A stretch of DNA of 64,000 nucleotides, from assembly GCA_948474755.1 (NCBI GenBank), contig CAOLHI010000481.1, positions 992,001-1,056,000 of the forward strand, given 5' to 3'. Of the stretch, positions 44,022 to 54,350 are shown in pieces; position 1 is the stretch's first letter, and each line of letters starts with the position of its first letter. This stretch comes from Ctenosaura bakeri. Taxonomy: Eukaryota > Chordata > Lepidosauria > Squamata > Iguanidae. The notes under the pieces are model-generated. The model saw only the letters and a list, made by a program, of their open reading frames with translations, was not told where the DNA came from and did not search any database. The position numbers were made by a program, and so were the translations under genes.

Positions 44022-44809
44022 CAGTGATGTAGACTCGAGTTGATAGACTCAGACTTAAGATGTACTTAAGTTGCTTCAGTGACTTGACTCGGACTCGACT
44101 CGGCCATAAATGATGCAATGACACAATTCAACTCGAGACTTGTATATTTTTAATGACTGACTTGATGCCCTTGGTTCAGTAACGTAATGCATTCATCCAG
44201 AAACATTATGACTTTGAACAATGCCTCCATCTATTTTTGCCTACTAGTTACATGACAAGCTCCCTCAAGCCGAAAGTGTGGGTGCATTTCTCAGAAGGAA
44301 ACAGCAAACAGGTTAGGCAAGGGGCTTGAGGGGAGCCTGAGGTCTGCTCAGCAGCCTGTCCCCACTGCATGCCAGAGGAGCCTTCTAAAATTTTCCTAAG
44401 ACCAGAAGACAAAACTCACCCCCAGAGTGCAGGGTGCATTTCTCAGAGGGGAACAGCAAATGTGCTAGGCAACTGGCTTGAGGAAGAAGAATCCTTCCTT
44501 CTAAAGCTTTTGAATCTTCAGTAATGGGGAATAAGATAGGATCCTATTCCTCACTTCCAAAGCTGCAGATGGCAAAATTGCAAATGTGGAGAGCCAACTC
44601 TGCTTAAATTGTTAAAACTGAATTTATTTCACTCTATCCAATAATTCTAGAATTTTGGTTGGGGTATAAAGTTCACTTCCAGACTTGAGACTTGACTTGA
44701 GACTTGACTTGAAGGTATCTTCAAGGACTTGGGACTTGACTTGAGACTTGAAGGTAGGGACTTGAGACTTGACTTGAGGCTTAGAGTGAAAGATTTAAAT
44801 ACATCACTG
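44022..44809. mobile_element. hAT-like element with GACTTGA arrays, 8-bp TSD
   Basis: The termini CAGTGATGTAGACTC and AAATACATCACTG are inverted. The flanks are GTGAAGGG (44014-44021) and GGGAAGGG (44810-44817), 7 of 8 identical. Both subterminal regions carry arrays of GACTTGA/ACTCGA-type repeats, densest at 44684-44785. At 788 bp with no transposase frame it is non-autonomous. A second copy lies inverted at 47631-48787. Confidence 0.88.
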
Positions 44810-44829
44810 GGGAAGGGCATATAGATTTT

Positions 44830-44975
44830 GAGAACCAGCATGGCCTAGTGGTTTGAATGACCCTGGAAATGAGAAGCCTGCTCAGCCATCACACACTCTC
44901 AGCCCCCAGAAAACCCCATCATCGTAGGGTGCCATAAGTCAGAAACAACTTCAAGGCACACAGCAACAACAATTT
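44830..44975 (+). mobile_element. tRNA-derived SINE, internally deleted
   Basis: AACCAGCATGGCCTAGTGGTTTG (A-box side), GCCTGCTCAGCCATCACACACTCTCAGC and GGGTGCCATAAGTCAGAAACAACTTCAAGGC with an AACAACAAT tail. Most of the B box and CORE has been lost. Confidence 0.8.
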
Positions 44976-45039
44976 AGAATTCGCTTACAGAGAGCTCTAG
45001 TTCCTCAACCAATTACACATCCATGTCTCCAGAGGATAT

Positions 45040-45225
45040 TGTCATAACCATTACAATGGAATCATAGTACTATGAAAGGGCCCCTACAGCCACCAGCTGA
45101 TATCACAGTGTGCTGGTCCAGATGATCTAATGCAGTGTGATATATTAACCACAAACCACAATGGGTCAGAGTATGTAATTCAAATGATAAAACCAATTCT
45201 AAAAAATGAGAAACAATTTCTGTGG
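45040..45225. repeat. M2 arm followed by repeat X fragment
   Basis: ATAACCATTACAATGGAATCATAGTACTATGAAAGGGCCCC (45041-45081) resembles an M2 right arm. ATATTAACCACAAACCACAATGGGTC..AAAAAATGAGAAACAATTTC (45141-45220) matches the repeat X end. Confidence 0.45.
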
Positions 45226-45229
45226 TTGA

Positions 45230-46645
45230 AAAGTTAAGTTTTTCACACGTTGCATTGAACAGAAAAAGTACTCTTTCCCCAACTCTGCTTTTAACACCTT
45301 TGCAAGCACTGCTTTTAAGAACACATGGGGTTGTAGTCCAGTCAAAGGCTGAGATGCTACATTGTGCTTGCTTGGTGTAAATCTACATTGACATAGTTAC
45401 AAAGTTGTTGAGCTATACCACTCTTATGCTGAATACTGACATTGTACAAACAATTGCAAATAATAAAGAGTGCAAACTCTTAATTCCTTTCATATCTCCC
45501 AGTTCCTTTCCAAACTTTGTGGCTTTGTCCTTGCTGCATGCTCACATACACCACCGGTCCATTATTTTTGTGAACTGCAACATGTTATGACAGATGTGCT
45601 GGAACCCCCCGGGGTAGGATGTTAGTACTTTTTGGATTCCCAAAGGTCCTTCAGAACCCAACAAAGGACCTGGGTCACACTAGTTTTTCCTCCCTGGGAA
45701 ACAAGAACCATGGGAAACAAGAGGAACTAAAGCAAAGAGGAAATGGGATTCAGTCCCAGGAGAGCAGACAGCGGAAGATCATTAGAAAGATGTAATTCTT
45801 CAGGCTCTCCCCTCTGATAATGAGGTCTGAGTTCATGATGGAGGCTGAGGCTGTCTCAGAGGATGCTGTTCAGATTAGGTTTGTTTGTCTGATGAGGGCA
45901 TCCCTTCTACATACTGCTTTAATCATCCAATGCTTATAAACAGAGATAAATTGATATGCATGGCAGCTGGAGGTTCCCATGTAAAAGAGGAAGTAAGTCA
46001 ATGCTGGGGCTCTTTCCAGAGTGTCCTTCCATCCTGGCATTGGGACGGGAGAGGAGTGGGACTGCGACAACACTTCTGCATGACATCATTGCAGTCCCAC
46101 TCCTCTCCCATCCCCAAGTGGTGTGATCACAGGTTAAATCGTTGATGGGTTTTCCCCATCAATGACCCAAGATTGCATTACCATCCTGCCCTTACCTGTC
46201 CTGCAGAAGCCCTGGTAGCGTAATGTTGGCACTTCCTGCACCTGTGGAGCCTGTTAAAGCACCCAGCTTGATTGCAGAATGAAGTGGCATTTCCATTACT
46301 CTTCCTTCCCCAAGGAGCCAGTCCCATGTGGAGGGGAGAGCTCCTGTCACAATTGCTTCCTGGCAGAGCCGCCGCTAAGACTGCTACTGGAGCACAACAG
46401 GACAAGGTAGGATGCAGAAAGGTCCTGGGTTTCAGTCTTAATTTTACAGCAACACTGGGTTCATCATCTTGGATTGCTTCTTTCAAGTTCCGATAAAAAT
46501 GCAGAGTAGATTCATCATCCCAATAACATGGAGGCCACCACCAAACACTGCTGTATACTATACTATACAGCAGGTACAACCGTAAAATCACATGATTTAA
46601 TGCAATGTAATTACAATATTATAGTATATTGTGCCAGAAATGGGG
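45230..46645. other. Unassigned stretch with an internal palindrome
   Basis: GGAGAGGAGTGGGACTGCGA and TTGCAGTCCCACTCCTCTCC (46049-46108) form a hairpin-like inverted repeat. CTTACCTGTCCTGCAGAAGCC (46191) and the TGCATGACATCATTGCAGTC segment resemble text in the composite element at 62548-63508. It is probably a relative of the M1/M3 elements, but I cannot place its ends. Frames here are not gene-like. Confidence 0.35.
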
Positions 46646-46652
46646 AAAGTTA

Positions 46653-46853
46653 GGCCATTTCTCACTACACTGTTATAGTGCTATTATTCCAGTTACAACA
46701 TCCTGTGGAATTCTGGGGCTTGTAATTTACTGAGGCCAAAGAGCTCTGTGGTTGATAATTCTAAATGCCTCTCCCTAAACTGTAAACCCCAGGATTCCAT
46801 AGGATGCTATAAGTGGAATAATAGCACTATAACAGTGTAGTGTGAAAATGGTC
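46653..46853. mobile_element. M1 MITE, long form, TSD TTA
   Basis: GGCCATTTCTCACTACACTG and AGTGTAGTGTGAAAATGGTC are the ends, with TTA at 46650-46652 and 46854-46856. The long-form centre GAGGCCAAAGAGCTCTG is present. Confidence 0.85.
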
Positions 46854-47064
46854 TTAATTGTTTGGGCTACCAGACTTAATTCCCACTGACCTACAGTAGG
46901 AACAGAGTTCCTGGAGGAGTATCCTGAATCCTGTTAGTCCAAATCATGCTGACCTATTGAATCACTGCCCAACAAATTATGTAATGGGTCTTCTCTGGTT
47001 GGAACTATTAACAAGATCCAGGCCCCTCAAATTAAAATGTTCAAGAACTATACTACTCTATTGA

Positions 47065-47205
47065 ACAGGTAGGTAATGTGTGGCCCTCTGGACCTTACTG
47101 AGATATTGCTTTCATCATCCTTTACTACTGGCCACATTGCGAGAGACTGATGGGGACTAGATCCAATGATGTCTGGAGGGCCACAGGTTCATCATCCCTG
47201 CTCTG
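47065..47205. repeat. Short inverted-repeat element (hAT-type MITE)
   Basis: GTGTGGCCCTCTGGACC and GATGTCTGGAGGGCCACAGG form the arms, and the right terminus reads CATCATCCCTG. No clean 8-bp duplication was found. Confidence 0.55.
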
Positions 47206-47209
47206 GGCA

Positions 47210-47622
47210 AGATGCTGCCCTGCGGAGCTTACTTTCTAAATTCTGGCATACAAGATGCAGAAGAGCGAGGGAGAAATGGAAAGTGAGGTAAATATCTGAT
47301 GTTTCATATATTCATTATACTTACTTCTGTGGCAATGAATGGATGATAAGGAAATGAAGGGATGGAGTCAAATATTTCATGGAAAAGATTGTTTTACAAT
47401 GAGATTTGAAGGGAAGAAGAGAAGTGGCATCAATAGAAGGCATGACCAATGTGAGAGATGATGAGAGCAGTAGTTTAGCAAGACCTGGAGGGACACCAAA
47501 TGGAGGGTTCTCCATTTATTGGGTGATATGGGTTAGAATGGCAGTGGTACAATATGCTATTGTATGGTGCCTGGAAAAATTACTTCTGAGGCCCTGAATC
47601 CTGTTGGTTCCAATGTCACAAT
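47210..47622. other. Unassigned noncoding stretch
   Basis: I recognise no feature here. Confidence 0.4.
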
Positions 47623-47630
47623 CCTAACAG

Positions 47631-48787
47631 CAGTGGTGTATTTAAGTCTTTTCCTCCAAGTCTCAAGTCAAGTCTCTACCTTCAAGTCTCAAGTCAAGTC
47701 TCAAGTCTGGAAGCCAACTCTATACCCCAACCAAAATTCCAGAATTATTGGATAGAGTGAAATAAATTCAATTTTAACAATTTAAGCTCTCTATTTTTGC
47801 AATTGAATTTTGCCATCTGCACCTTTGGAAGTGAGGAATCGGATCCTATCTTACTCCCCATTACTGAAGGTTCAAAAGCTTTAGAAGGAAGGATCCTTCC
47901 TCCTCAAGCCCTTTGCCTGACACATTTGCTTTTCCCCCCCTGAGAAATGCACCCTGCACTCTGGGAGCAAGTCTTGTCTTTTGCTTTAAGGAGGCTCCTC
48001 TGATATGCAATGAGGACAGGTTGCTGAGCAGACCTCAAGCCCTCCTCAAACCCATTGCCTGATCTGTTTGCCATTCCCCTCTGAGGCCCTTTTCGCAAGC
48101 AGTTTTTTTTGCGCGAGGGCCCCCTGAGCATCGCGTGAATGGGAGTGTTGGTCCATATGACACACTTCCATTCACGAGGCACTCACAAGCCTAAAGCGGG
48201 ATGCACGTGCATTTTTTTATTTTCAGCTCTAAGCTGAAAATACTGCGTAGTCGCGCAATGCTCGCGGGGCCCTCACGCACTTACCTGTGTGCGGTGCGCC
48301 GAACAAGCTGGCCCGGTCGTGCTTCATCCCCCAGTGCAGCCTACAGCTCCCAGGCTGTGCTGCAAAAGGAAGGGGAAGGGTGCTAGCGCAACGGTCGCAC
48401 AACCGGCAAGCCGCTGCGGGAGGCAGAAGGGCTGCCATGAGTGGCTCGTGTAAATGGCTGCTCACGTGAGTGGCGCTCCCCACTGCCACGACGAAGATAA
48501 GGTGCGAAAAGGACCTGAGAAATGCACCCACACTTTGGACTTAAGACAGATTGTCATGTGACCAGTAGGCAGCAAGAGATGGTGGAGTTGTTCAAAGTCG
48601 CAAGGTTTCTGGATGAATGCGTTATGTTACTGAACCAAGGGCAACAAGTCAGTCATTAAAAATATACAGGTCTCGAGCCGAGTCATGTCACTGCGTCATT
48701 TATGGCCGAGTGAAGTGCGAGTCGAGTCACTGAAGCAACTTAACCCTGACTTGAACCCAAGTCTATCGACTCAAGTCTACAACACTG
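47631..48787. mobile_element. hAT-like element, perfect 8-bp TSD, contains an M3
   Basis: CAGTGGTGTATTTAAGTC and AAGTCTACAACACTG are the ends, with CCTAACAG at 47623-47630 and 48788-48795. It is the reverse complement of 44022-44809 plus an M3 element at 48085-48515, which explains its greater length. CAAGTCTCAAGTCAAGTC arrays occupy the subterminal region at 47665-47705. Confidence 0.92.
48085..48515. mobile_element. M3 GC-rich MITE inside a hAT element, TSD TGA
   Basis: GGCCCTTTTCGCAAGC and GGTGCGAAAAGGACC are the ends, with TGA at 48082-48084 and 48516-48518. The inner palindrome here is TTTTCAGCTCTAAGCTGAAAA, with matching changes in both arms relative to other copies. A perfect CAG/GTAAGT donor motif lies on the minus strand at 48279-48287. 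Confidence 0.9.
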
Positions 48788-49061
48788 CCTAACAGTAATA
48801 ATAATTTGTTAGTAACAAGTAACCCAGCAAGCTACCTTTATGAACTGCAATAACCATAAGAAGTAATGAAGCACTGAATGATCAGAAGCATAAGCAGCTA
48901 GTACATTTTTTAAAAGTAATGTTCCAAGCTGTCATGTCCTGGATAACTTGCACTCCACAAACTTTACTTGCAGTTAAACAGCAGTATTTGTGTGTAGTGA
49001 AGCACTTCATTTGAAGTTGCTGAGGCTACACCATACATGGTGGTTGCAGGTTTTACACCTT

Positions 49062-49461
49062 GGCCATTCCCACACTACATTGTTATAGAGCTATTATTCT
49101 ACTTTCAACATCCTGTGGAATTCTGGGGCTTGTAATTTACTGAAGCCAAAGAAGTCTCTGGCTGCAGTGGTGTAGGGATGGGGGGTGAGGGCGGCGGTGT
49201 GGCCTGGGTGGCACTTTTTTGGAGGACACCACCACTTCCTGCCTGCCCTCCGCACTCCAATGCCCTGCACCCATGTGCCATTGCCCTGCCCTGTGCTTCT
49301 GTCCCCCCTCACCCCTCCACCTTACCTCCCTCCTCCACAACAAGCTACGCCACTGTCTGGCTGATAAATCTAAATGCCCCTCCCTAAACTGCAAAGCCCA
49401 GGATTCCATAGGATGTTGAAAGTGGAGTAATAGCACTAGAACAGTGTAGGGTGGAAAGTCC
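49062..49461. mobile_element. M1 MITE interrupted by a hAT-like MITE
   Basis: The left arm GGCCATTCCCACACTACATTG..TCTGTGGAATTCTGGGG-type text continues after the insertion with GATAAATCTAAATGCCCC. It ends AGTGTAGGGTGGAAAGTCC. The outer TSD is not clear. Confidence 0.75.
49165..49355. mobile_element. hAT-like MITE, perfect 8-bp TSD TCTGGCTG
   Basis: CAGTGGTGTAGGGATGGGGG and AAGCTACGCCACTG are inverted ends, with TCTGGCTG at 49157-49164 and 49356-49363. The interior has GC-rich text related to the 21-bp minisatellite (TGCCCTGCACCCATGTGCCA). It interrupts an M1 element. Confidence 0.9.
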
Positions 49462-49701
49462 CTAGTCTGAGACCTAGAATTCTCTACTACAGAGTTCAAT
49501 TCAGAGATAAGAAACTCAGTAGAAAAGGCTTAATGTATTTTAATTAATTATTAATAAGCTAAAAAGTCCAATTCAGATAGGTTAATGAGGAAAGAAGGTA
49601 GTTGATGGTTGGTTAGGTTAATGAGAGAAAAATAGCAATTAGATTTATGCTAAATTACCATTTAAATTTTAAGTTAAAAGCCTGCATTACAAGCCTTACC
49701 A

Positions 49702-49927
49702 AGGACTCTTTCACACTAGACAACTGTAGTGCTATAATTTCACTTCAATTGCAATAGCATCATCCCAGGGAATTCTGGATTTTGCAGTTTAGAGACTAGT
49801 CTTTAGCATTCCCAGCTAGAGAGCTCTGTTGCCTTGCTAATCTACAAATCCCAGCATTCCATAGGATTCAGACATGGTGGCTAAGGTGGAATCATAGCAG
49901 CATAATTGCGTAGCCTGAGAGGACCCT
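49702..49927. mobile_element. M2 MITE
   Basis: The left side is GGACTCTTTCACACTAGACAAC, GTGCTATAATTTCACTTCAATTGC and GGAATTCTGGATTTTGCAG. The right side is ACAAATCCCAGCATTCCATAGG, AAGGTGGAATCATAGC and TGAGAGGACCC. It is diverged. Confidence 0.65.
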
Positions 49928-49929
49928 AG

Positions 49930-50415
49930 AATGACCTTGGAAAACATTGTCTGTGAGATTACTTCCCAGTACCTTATTTGCCTTGTTTTTCTGAAAGTGA
50001 GGGTCTTTAAACTCACATAGATTTCCAGCGTTTCTACAATTTTCTGTAGAGAGTAGCTATAGATATAAAGAAATATGGATCTTTTATCATATTTAAAAAT
50101 AGAGCAGAGTTGAGATAGGATCAATTTCTGACTGCTAAGCTCAAAAGCCCTTAACACAGTTCATCCTACTGGATCTACCTTTGAGTAACCAGTTTGGATC
50201 TTCTGACTTACATCTTGAAATTCCCCAACACTGAAGGACTAACAAAAATCCAGGAACATTTTTTCTCTAAAGTTCCCTAAAGTTCCAGAGAAGTGTTTTG
50301 GATTTATGTTAAGAACCAGCTAGGAGAAGTAAAAGTTGTTGGCTCTTTAGGACAATCTCATTTAATTAATTATCTTAATGGAAATTAACCAAAATTTCAA
50401 CTTAAATCAGCCAAA
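49930..50415. other. Unassigned noncoding stretch
   Basis: I recognise no feature here. Confidence 0.4.
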
Positions 50416-50419
50416 TTAT

Positions 50420-50990
50420 GGCCCTTTCTGCACGCGGTTATTAAGGCGGGTCAATGTGTCTTGCCACTGAGGTCTTCTGCACGTTAGAGTGGACTAGGTT
50501 CAGTTTATTTACCTTTGTTTCGCATGTAATTCCAACTAAATGCGTCCCCATGTGGTGGTAAAGTGCGCTATTTGAAAACCGGAAGAAATTGGTTTTCCAA
50601 TTTTCCAGATCGATCCGATTCATACTTTCACAGTGGTGCAGACACGTACATACATGCCAATGTGAATTCATAGTCAGGGGAGGACTCATGGGAGGGGCCA
50701 GGGGGTAATATGGACTTTTGCACATACGCATGTATGCACGTATGCAATGACATACTAAACCATGCAAAAAAAAGGGCCAATCACAGCCGATGGGGCTGGG
50801 TGAGGGAAGTAGCGGGAATGGCCACGGCAGAAGCAGTGTGGATTCATGAATTCACACTCCTCCAAATCAGAATGGAACATACGCAGTAGCTGTGTGGAAG
50901 GAAATGAGGAAAAGTCCGCCTTGTTTCAAGCCCAGAAAATCCGGTAAGAAACAGCATGAACCGATTCACCAGCCTCGTGTGGAAAGGGCC
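50420..50990. mobile_element. M3-related MITE, divergent and longer
   Basis: The ends GGCCCTTTCTGCACGCGG and CTCGTGTGGAAAGGGCC are inverted. The flanks are TAT and TAA (2 of 3). The 571-bp interior differs from the other M3 copies but also contains CCGGTAAGAAAC near its right end. CACGTACATACATGCC and CGCATGTATGCACGTATGC are local repeats. Confidence 0.65.
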
Positions 50991-51266
50991 TAAGTTGAAC
51001 TCAAAATTTAAATTAATCCTTTTCATTGAAAAAATCTAATTTAATTGCTGTTTTAATTCATTCAAATTAACTACAGTATTTCTTATAAATTACTTCCTAT
51101 AAGTTACTTCCTATGGTTACTTCCTAGTTCATTCTCCAGAATTACAATACTAGAATTATCCCTCTGGCTGCAGCACATACCCCTAGCCAGGCCCTTTAAA
51201 AGTTACTTTTGGAACTAAACCCCAACACATACAGTCAGATGGTAGTGATAGTAATGCTTCCATTTC

Positions 51267-52003
51267 ATAGAATCATAGAATCATAGAAATGTAGAGTTGG
51301 AAGAGACCACACGGGTCATCCAGTCCAACCCCCTGCCATGCAGGAATACCCTCAAGCACTCCCAACAGATGGCCATCAAACCTCTGCTTAAAAACCTCCA
51401 AGGAAGGAGACTCCACTACACTCCGAGGCAGCAGATTCCACTGCTGGACAGCCCTGACAGTCAGGAAGTTCTTCCTGAGTTTCAGGTGGAATCTCCTTTC
51501 CTGCAGCTTGAATCCATTGCTCCTTGTCCTGGTCTCTGGAGCAGAAGAAAACAAGCCCTCTCCCTCCTCTACGTGCATCCCTTCAAATATTTAAATATGG
51601 CTATCATGTCCCCCCTCAACCTTCTCTTCTGCAGACTAAACGTACCCAGCTCTCTAAGTCTATCCTCATAGGGCACGGCTTCCAGGCCTCTCACCATTTT
51701 GGTTGCCCTCCTCTGGACTTGCTCCAGCTTGTCAATATCCTTCTTGAATTGGGATGCCCAGAACTGGACACAATATTCAAGATGGGGTCTAACCAGAGTA
51801 GAGTGGTACCAGTACCTCCCTCGATCTAGCCACCATACTCCTATTGATGCAGCCGAGAATTGCATTGGCTTTCTTGGCTGCTGCATCACACTGCTGACTC
51901 ATGTTCAGCTTGTGGTCTATGAAGACTCCTAGATCCCTTTCACACGTACTGCTATCCAGCCATGTGTCCCCCATCCTATATTTGTGGATTCCATTTTTTC
52001 CAT
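51267..52003 (-). mobile_element. CR1 LINE 3' end with broken ORF2
   Basis: It ends at AATCATAGAATCATAGAAATG. The ORF2 C-terminus is split over three frames (51273-51578, 51569-51889 and 51789-51974). It carries [43 protein letters not shown] and SLEVFKQRFDGHL. At least two indels break it. The 5' truncation is at about 52003. Confidence 0.92.
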
Positions 52004-52004
52004 T

Positions 52005-52870
52005 TTCATAAATTTGAGTGACAAGTTTTCTAGAAATTCTTTTCTATTGGGAAACTGGAGAATAGATTCTCTCACATTTTGTTTTGTTTTCAAAACAGTT
52101 TTTATAATCCTTCAACATAAACATCCCTTCCAAAGGTTCCCCTTTTTTCAGACTTCTCACCCAGGTTTTTGCTGATGACCTTCCCCCCTTTATTTATTTT
52201 CATGTAAAGTTTACTATTATTAATTTTTTTGGGTTTTTTTTGTGGCTGTTGACAACTGTTGACCGGCTTTTATAATACAAAACATCTGTGAACTCCCTTC
52301 ATAGTGTCTCCTGTAGGTCATGGGAAAGTGTTATCTTCTTCAAAGAAGGTTTTCCCAGTATACACGGTCGAGCATGGATGACTGAGGCCAACTGTTCATC
52401 TCGTCCGGCAATGAATGATTCTCTCCCCGTCATTGAGGAGCTAAGGTTTAGTCTCCAGTTCTCAAGCTATTTGCCCAGAACAATCTCACTAAGCTGCTAA
52501 GTCATAGGGAGTTGGCGTCTTGCCTCTTCTACAGTGGGTGAGAACTTTTTTTTTTTACCACTGTCATACGTTGCTTGATTTATACACAAATAAAAAATAA
52601 ATAAACTCCCAAAGAAACAAGACAGAGACACTGGGAAAATGAATTGCCTAAGGGATTAAGAGAAACGCTTCATGTCTCCCCCCTTGGAGTCACGTTGCTT
52701 ATGTGAACCATGGCAGTGAAAGCAGAATCATAGTGTTATAATTCTGTAGCATGAAGGGCCCCCCATCACAGTTTTCGTCTCCATTTTGAAGAGATCTAGA
52801 GAACATGAGAGTAGTTCCTTCTGTTGTAAGGTGTACAGAAAGCCTTCACTTTATCCAGGGCTCACTATTT
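52005..52870. other. Mostly unassigned, with an M2 arm
   Basis: ACCATGGCAGTGAAAGCAGAATCATAGTGTTATAATTC..GGGCCCCCC (52707-52763) is an M2 right arm. Poly-T lies at 52546. A 70-codon frame at 52288-52500 has no recognisable motif. Confidence 0.4.
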
Positions 52871-52872
52871 TT

Positions 52873-53060
52873 GTTGTAAAGTATCTTCATGTCATCTCTG
52901 ACTCATGGCAAACCTAAGGTCACAGGGTTTTCTTGGCAAGATTTATTGAGAGGGGGCTTGCTGTTGCTTTCCTCTGAGGCTGAGAGAGTATGACTTGCCC
53001 AGCGTCACCCAGTAGGTTCTCATGGCCAAGTGAGGATTCAAATCCTTGTTATTCAACTCT
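52873..53060 (-). mobile_element. tRNA-derived CORE-like SINE
   Basis: TTTTTGTTGTAAAGTATCTTCATGTC at the tail, GTCACAGGGTTTTCTTGGCAAG, CTCTGAGGCTGAGAGAGTATGACTTGCCC (CORE complement) and GAGGATTCAAATCC (B box complement). Confidence 0.85.
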
Positions 53061-53222
53061 ATTGTTGGGCTGAGAGTCCAGGAGACCAGGGCTTGAATTC
53101 CTGCTCAGTCATGAAAACCCACCTTGAACAAATCACAGTAAGCTTCAAAGGAAGGTGAAGAAACTTGTGAAGGAATCTTGCCAAGGAAACCTTAGGAGCA
53201 GAGATGTCATTAAAAATAAAAT
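53061..53222 (+). mobile_element. tRNA-derived SINE, partial
   Basis: GAGAGTCCAGGAGACCAGGGCTTGAATTCCTGCTCAGTC, CAAATCACAGTAAGCTTC and GGAATCTTGCCAAGGAAACC. It abuts the previous SINE in the opposite orientation, giving a head-to-head pair. Confidence 0.7.
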
Positions 53223-53502
53223 CCAGTTCTATTTTTTTTCCTGAAATATGTACATAAAATGTCCCACCAGTCTCCCTTTGCCTGAGGATTTTGTTGCCTC
53301 GCTGCCAGGATCCCAGGAGCTGGCGATGTTGCTCCCCCAGCTCTGCCCCTCAGTAGCAGCCTCCCTGGATAGCAGGGCCCTCAATATGTGTCCCCAGCTC
53401 TCTCCTATAGCACTAGAGGATCCAGTCCAACCCTCGCCTCTGACCATCTCATCTCTCTGTCCTCCTCTTTCATTCAGGTCACTTCTGAAGTTGACCTGAA
53501 GG

Positions 53503-54350
53503 ATGGTGACCAAAATGGTAAAAGGTCTGGAAACTATGCTGTATGAGGAACGGCTTAGGTCACTGGGTATGTTTAGCCTGGAGAAGAGAAAGTTAAGAGG
53601 AGACATGATAGCTATGTTTAAATATTTGGAGAGATGTCATATGGAAGATGGAGCAAGTTTGTTTTCTGCTGCTCTAAGGCCCTTTTCGCATGGCATTCAC
53701 CATGTGAAAGGGCCTCTGGAGCATTGCGGAATTGCAAGGAGCCGTCCATATGATGTTGTCGCAATTGTGTGATGCTGCCGGGGCTGGCAGGTGCCAATTG
53801 TGTGCTATTTCATTTTCGGCTTCTAGCCAAAAATGATGCACGATCTTGCATCGCTCCAGGGCCCCACATGCACTTACTGTGCATGCAGAGCCTCCAGAGC
53901 CGCAGCCCCATTGCAGCCTGGGAAAATCCCAGGCTGCACTGCGGAAGGAAGAGGAGGAGCCCTCATGCTGCCTGCTCACTAGCAGACAGCAGCTGCAGAG
54001 GTGAAGGAGCAGGAATGCGAAAGCCTCTCGCAAGAGGCTGCTTGCGCGATCCCCTCACCCCAGTGCTGCAAAAAGGTAAGGTGAGAAAAGGCTGTAAGAC
54101 ACAAAGCAATGGCTTCAAAGTGCAGGAAGTGAGATTCCATCTAAACATTAGGAAGAACTTAATGATTGCAAAAGCAGTTTGACAGTGGGATACACTACCT
54201 TGGAGTGTGGTGGAGTCTCCTTTGGAGCTTTTTAAATAGAGGATGGATGGCCGTCTCTTGAGAATGCTTTGATTGTATCTTCCTGCATGGCAAGGAATTG
54301 GACTGGATGGTCCTTGTGGTCTCTTCCAGCCCTATGATTCTATGAAGGTA
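53503..54350 (+). mobile_element. CR1 LINE 3' end interrupted by an M3 MITE
   Basis: The plus-strand frame from 53503 reads MVKGLETMLYEERLRSLGMF, KRKLRGDMIAMFKYLERCH and ASLFSAA. It continues after M3 with GCAATGGCTTCAAAGTGCAGG and GAGATTCCATCTAAACATTAGG. It ends with GGACTGGATGGTCCTTGTGG and CCCTATGATTCTATGAA. It is the only plus-strand CR1 with ORF2 here. Confidence 0.9.
53678..54094. mobile_element. M3 GC-rich MITE inside CR1, TSD TAA
   Basis: GGCCCTTTTCGCATGGC and GGTGAGAAAAGGCTG are the ends, with TAA at 53675-53677 and 54095-54097. It has the inner palindrome CATTTTCGGCTTCTAGCC. A 137-codon frame that crosses the M3-CR1 junction is spurious. Confidence 0.88.
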
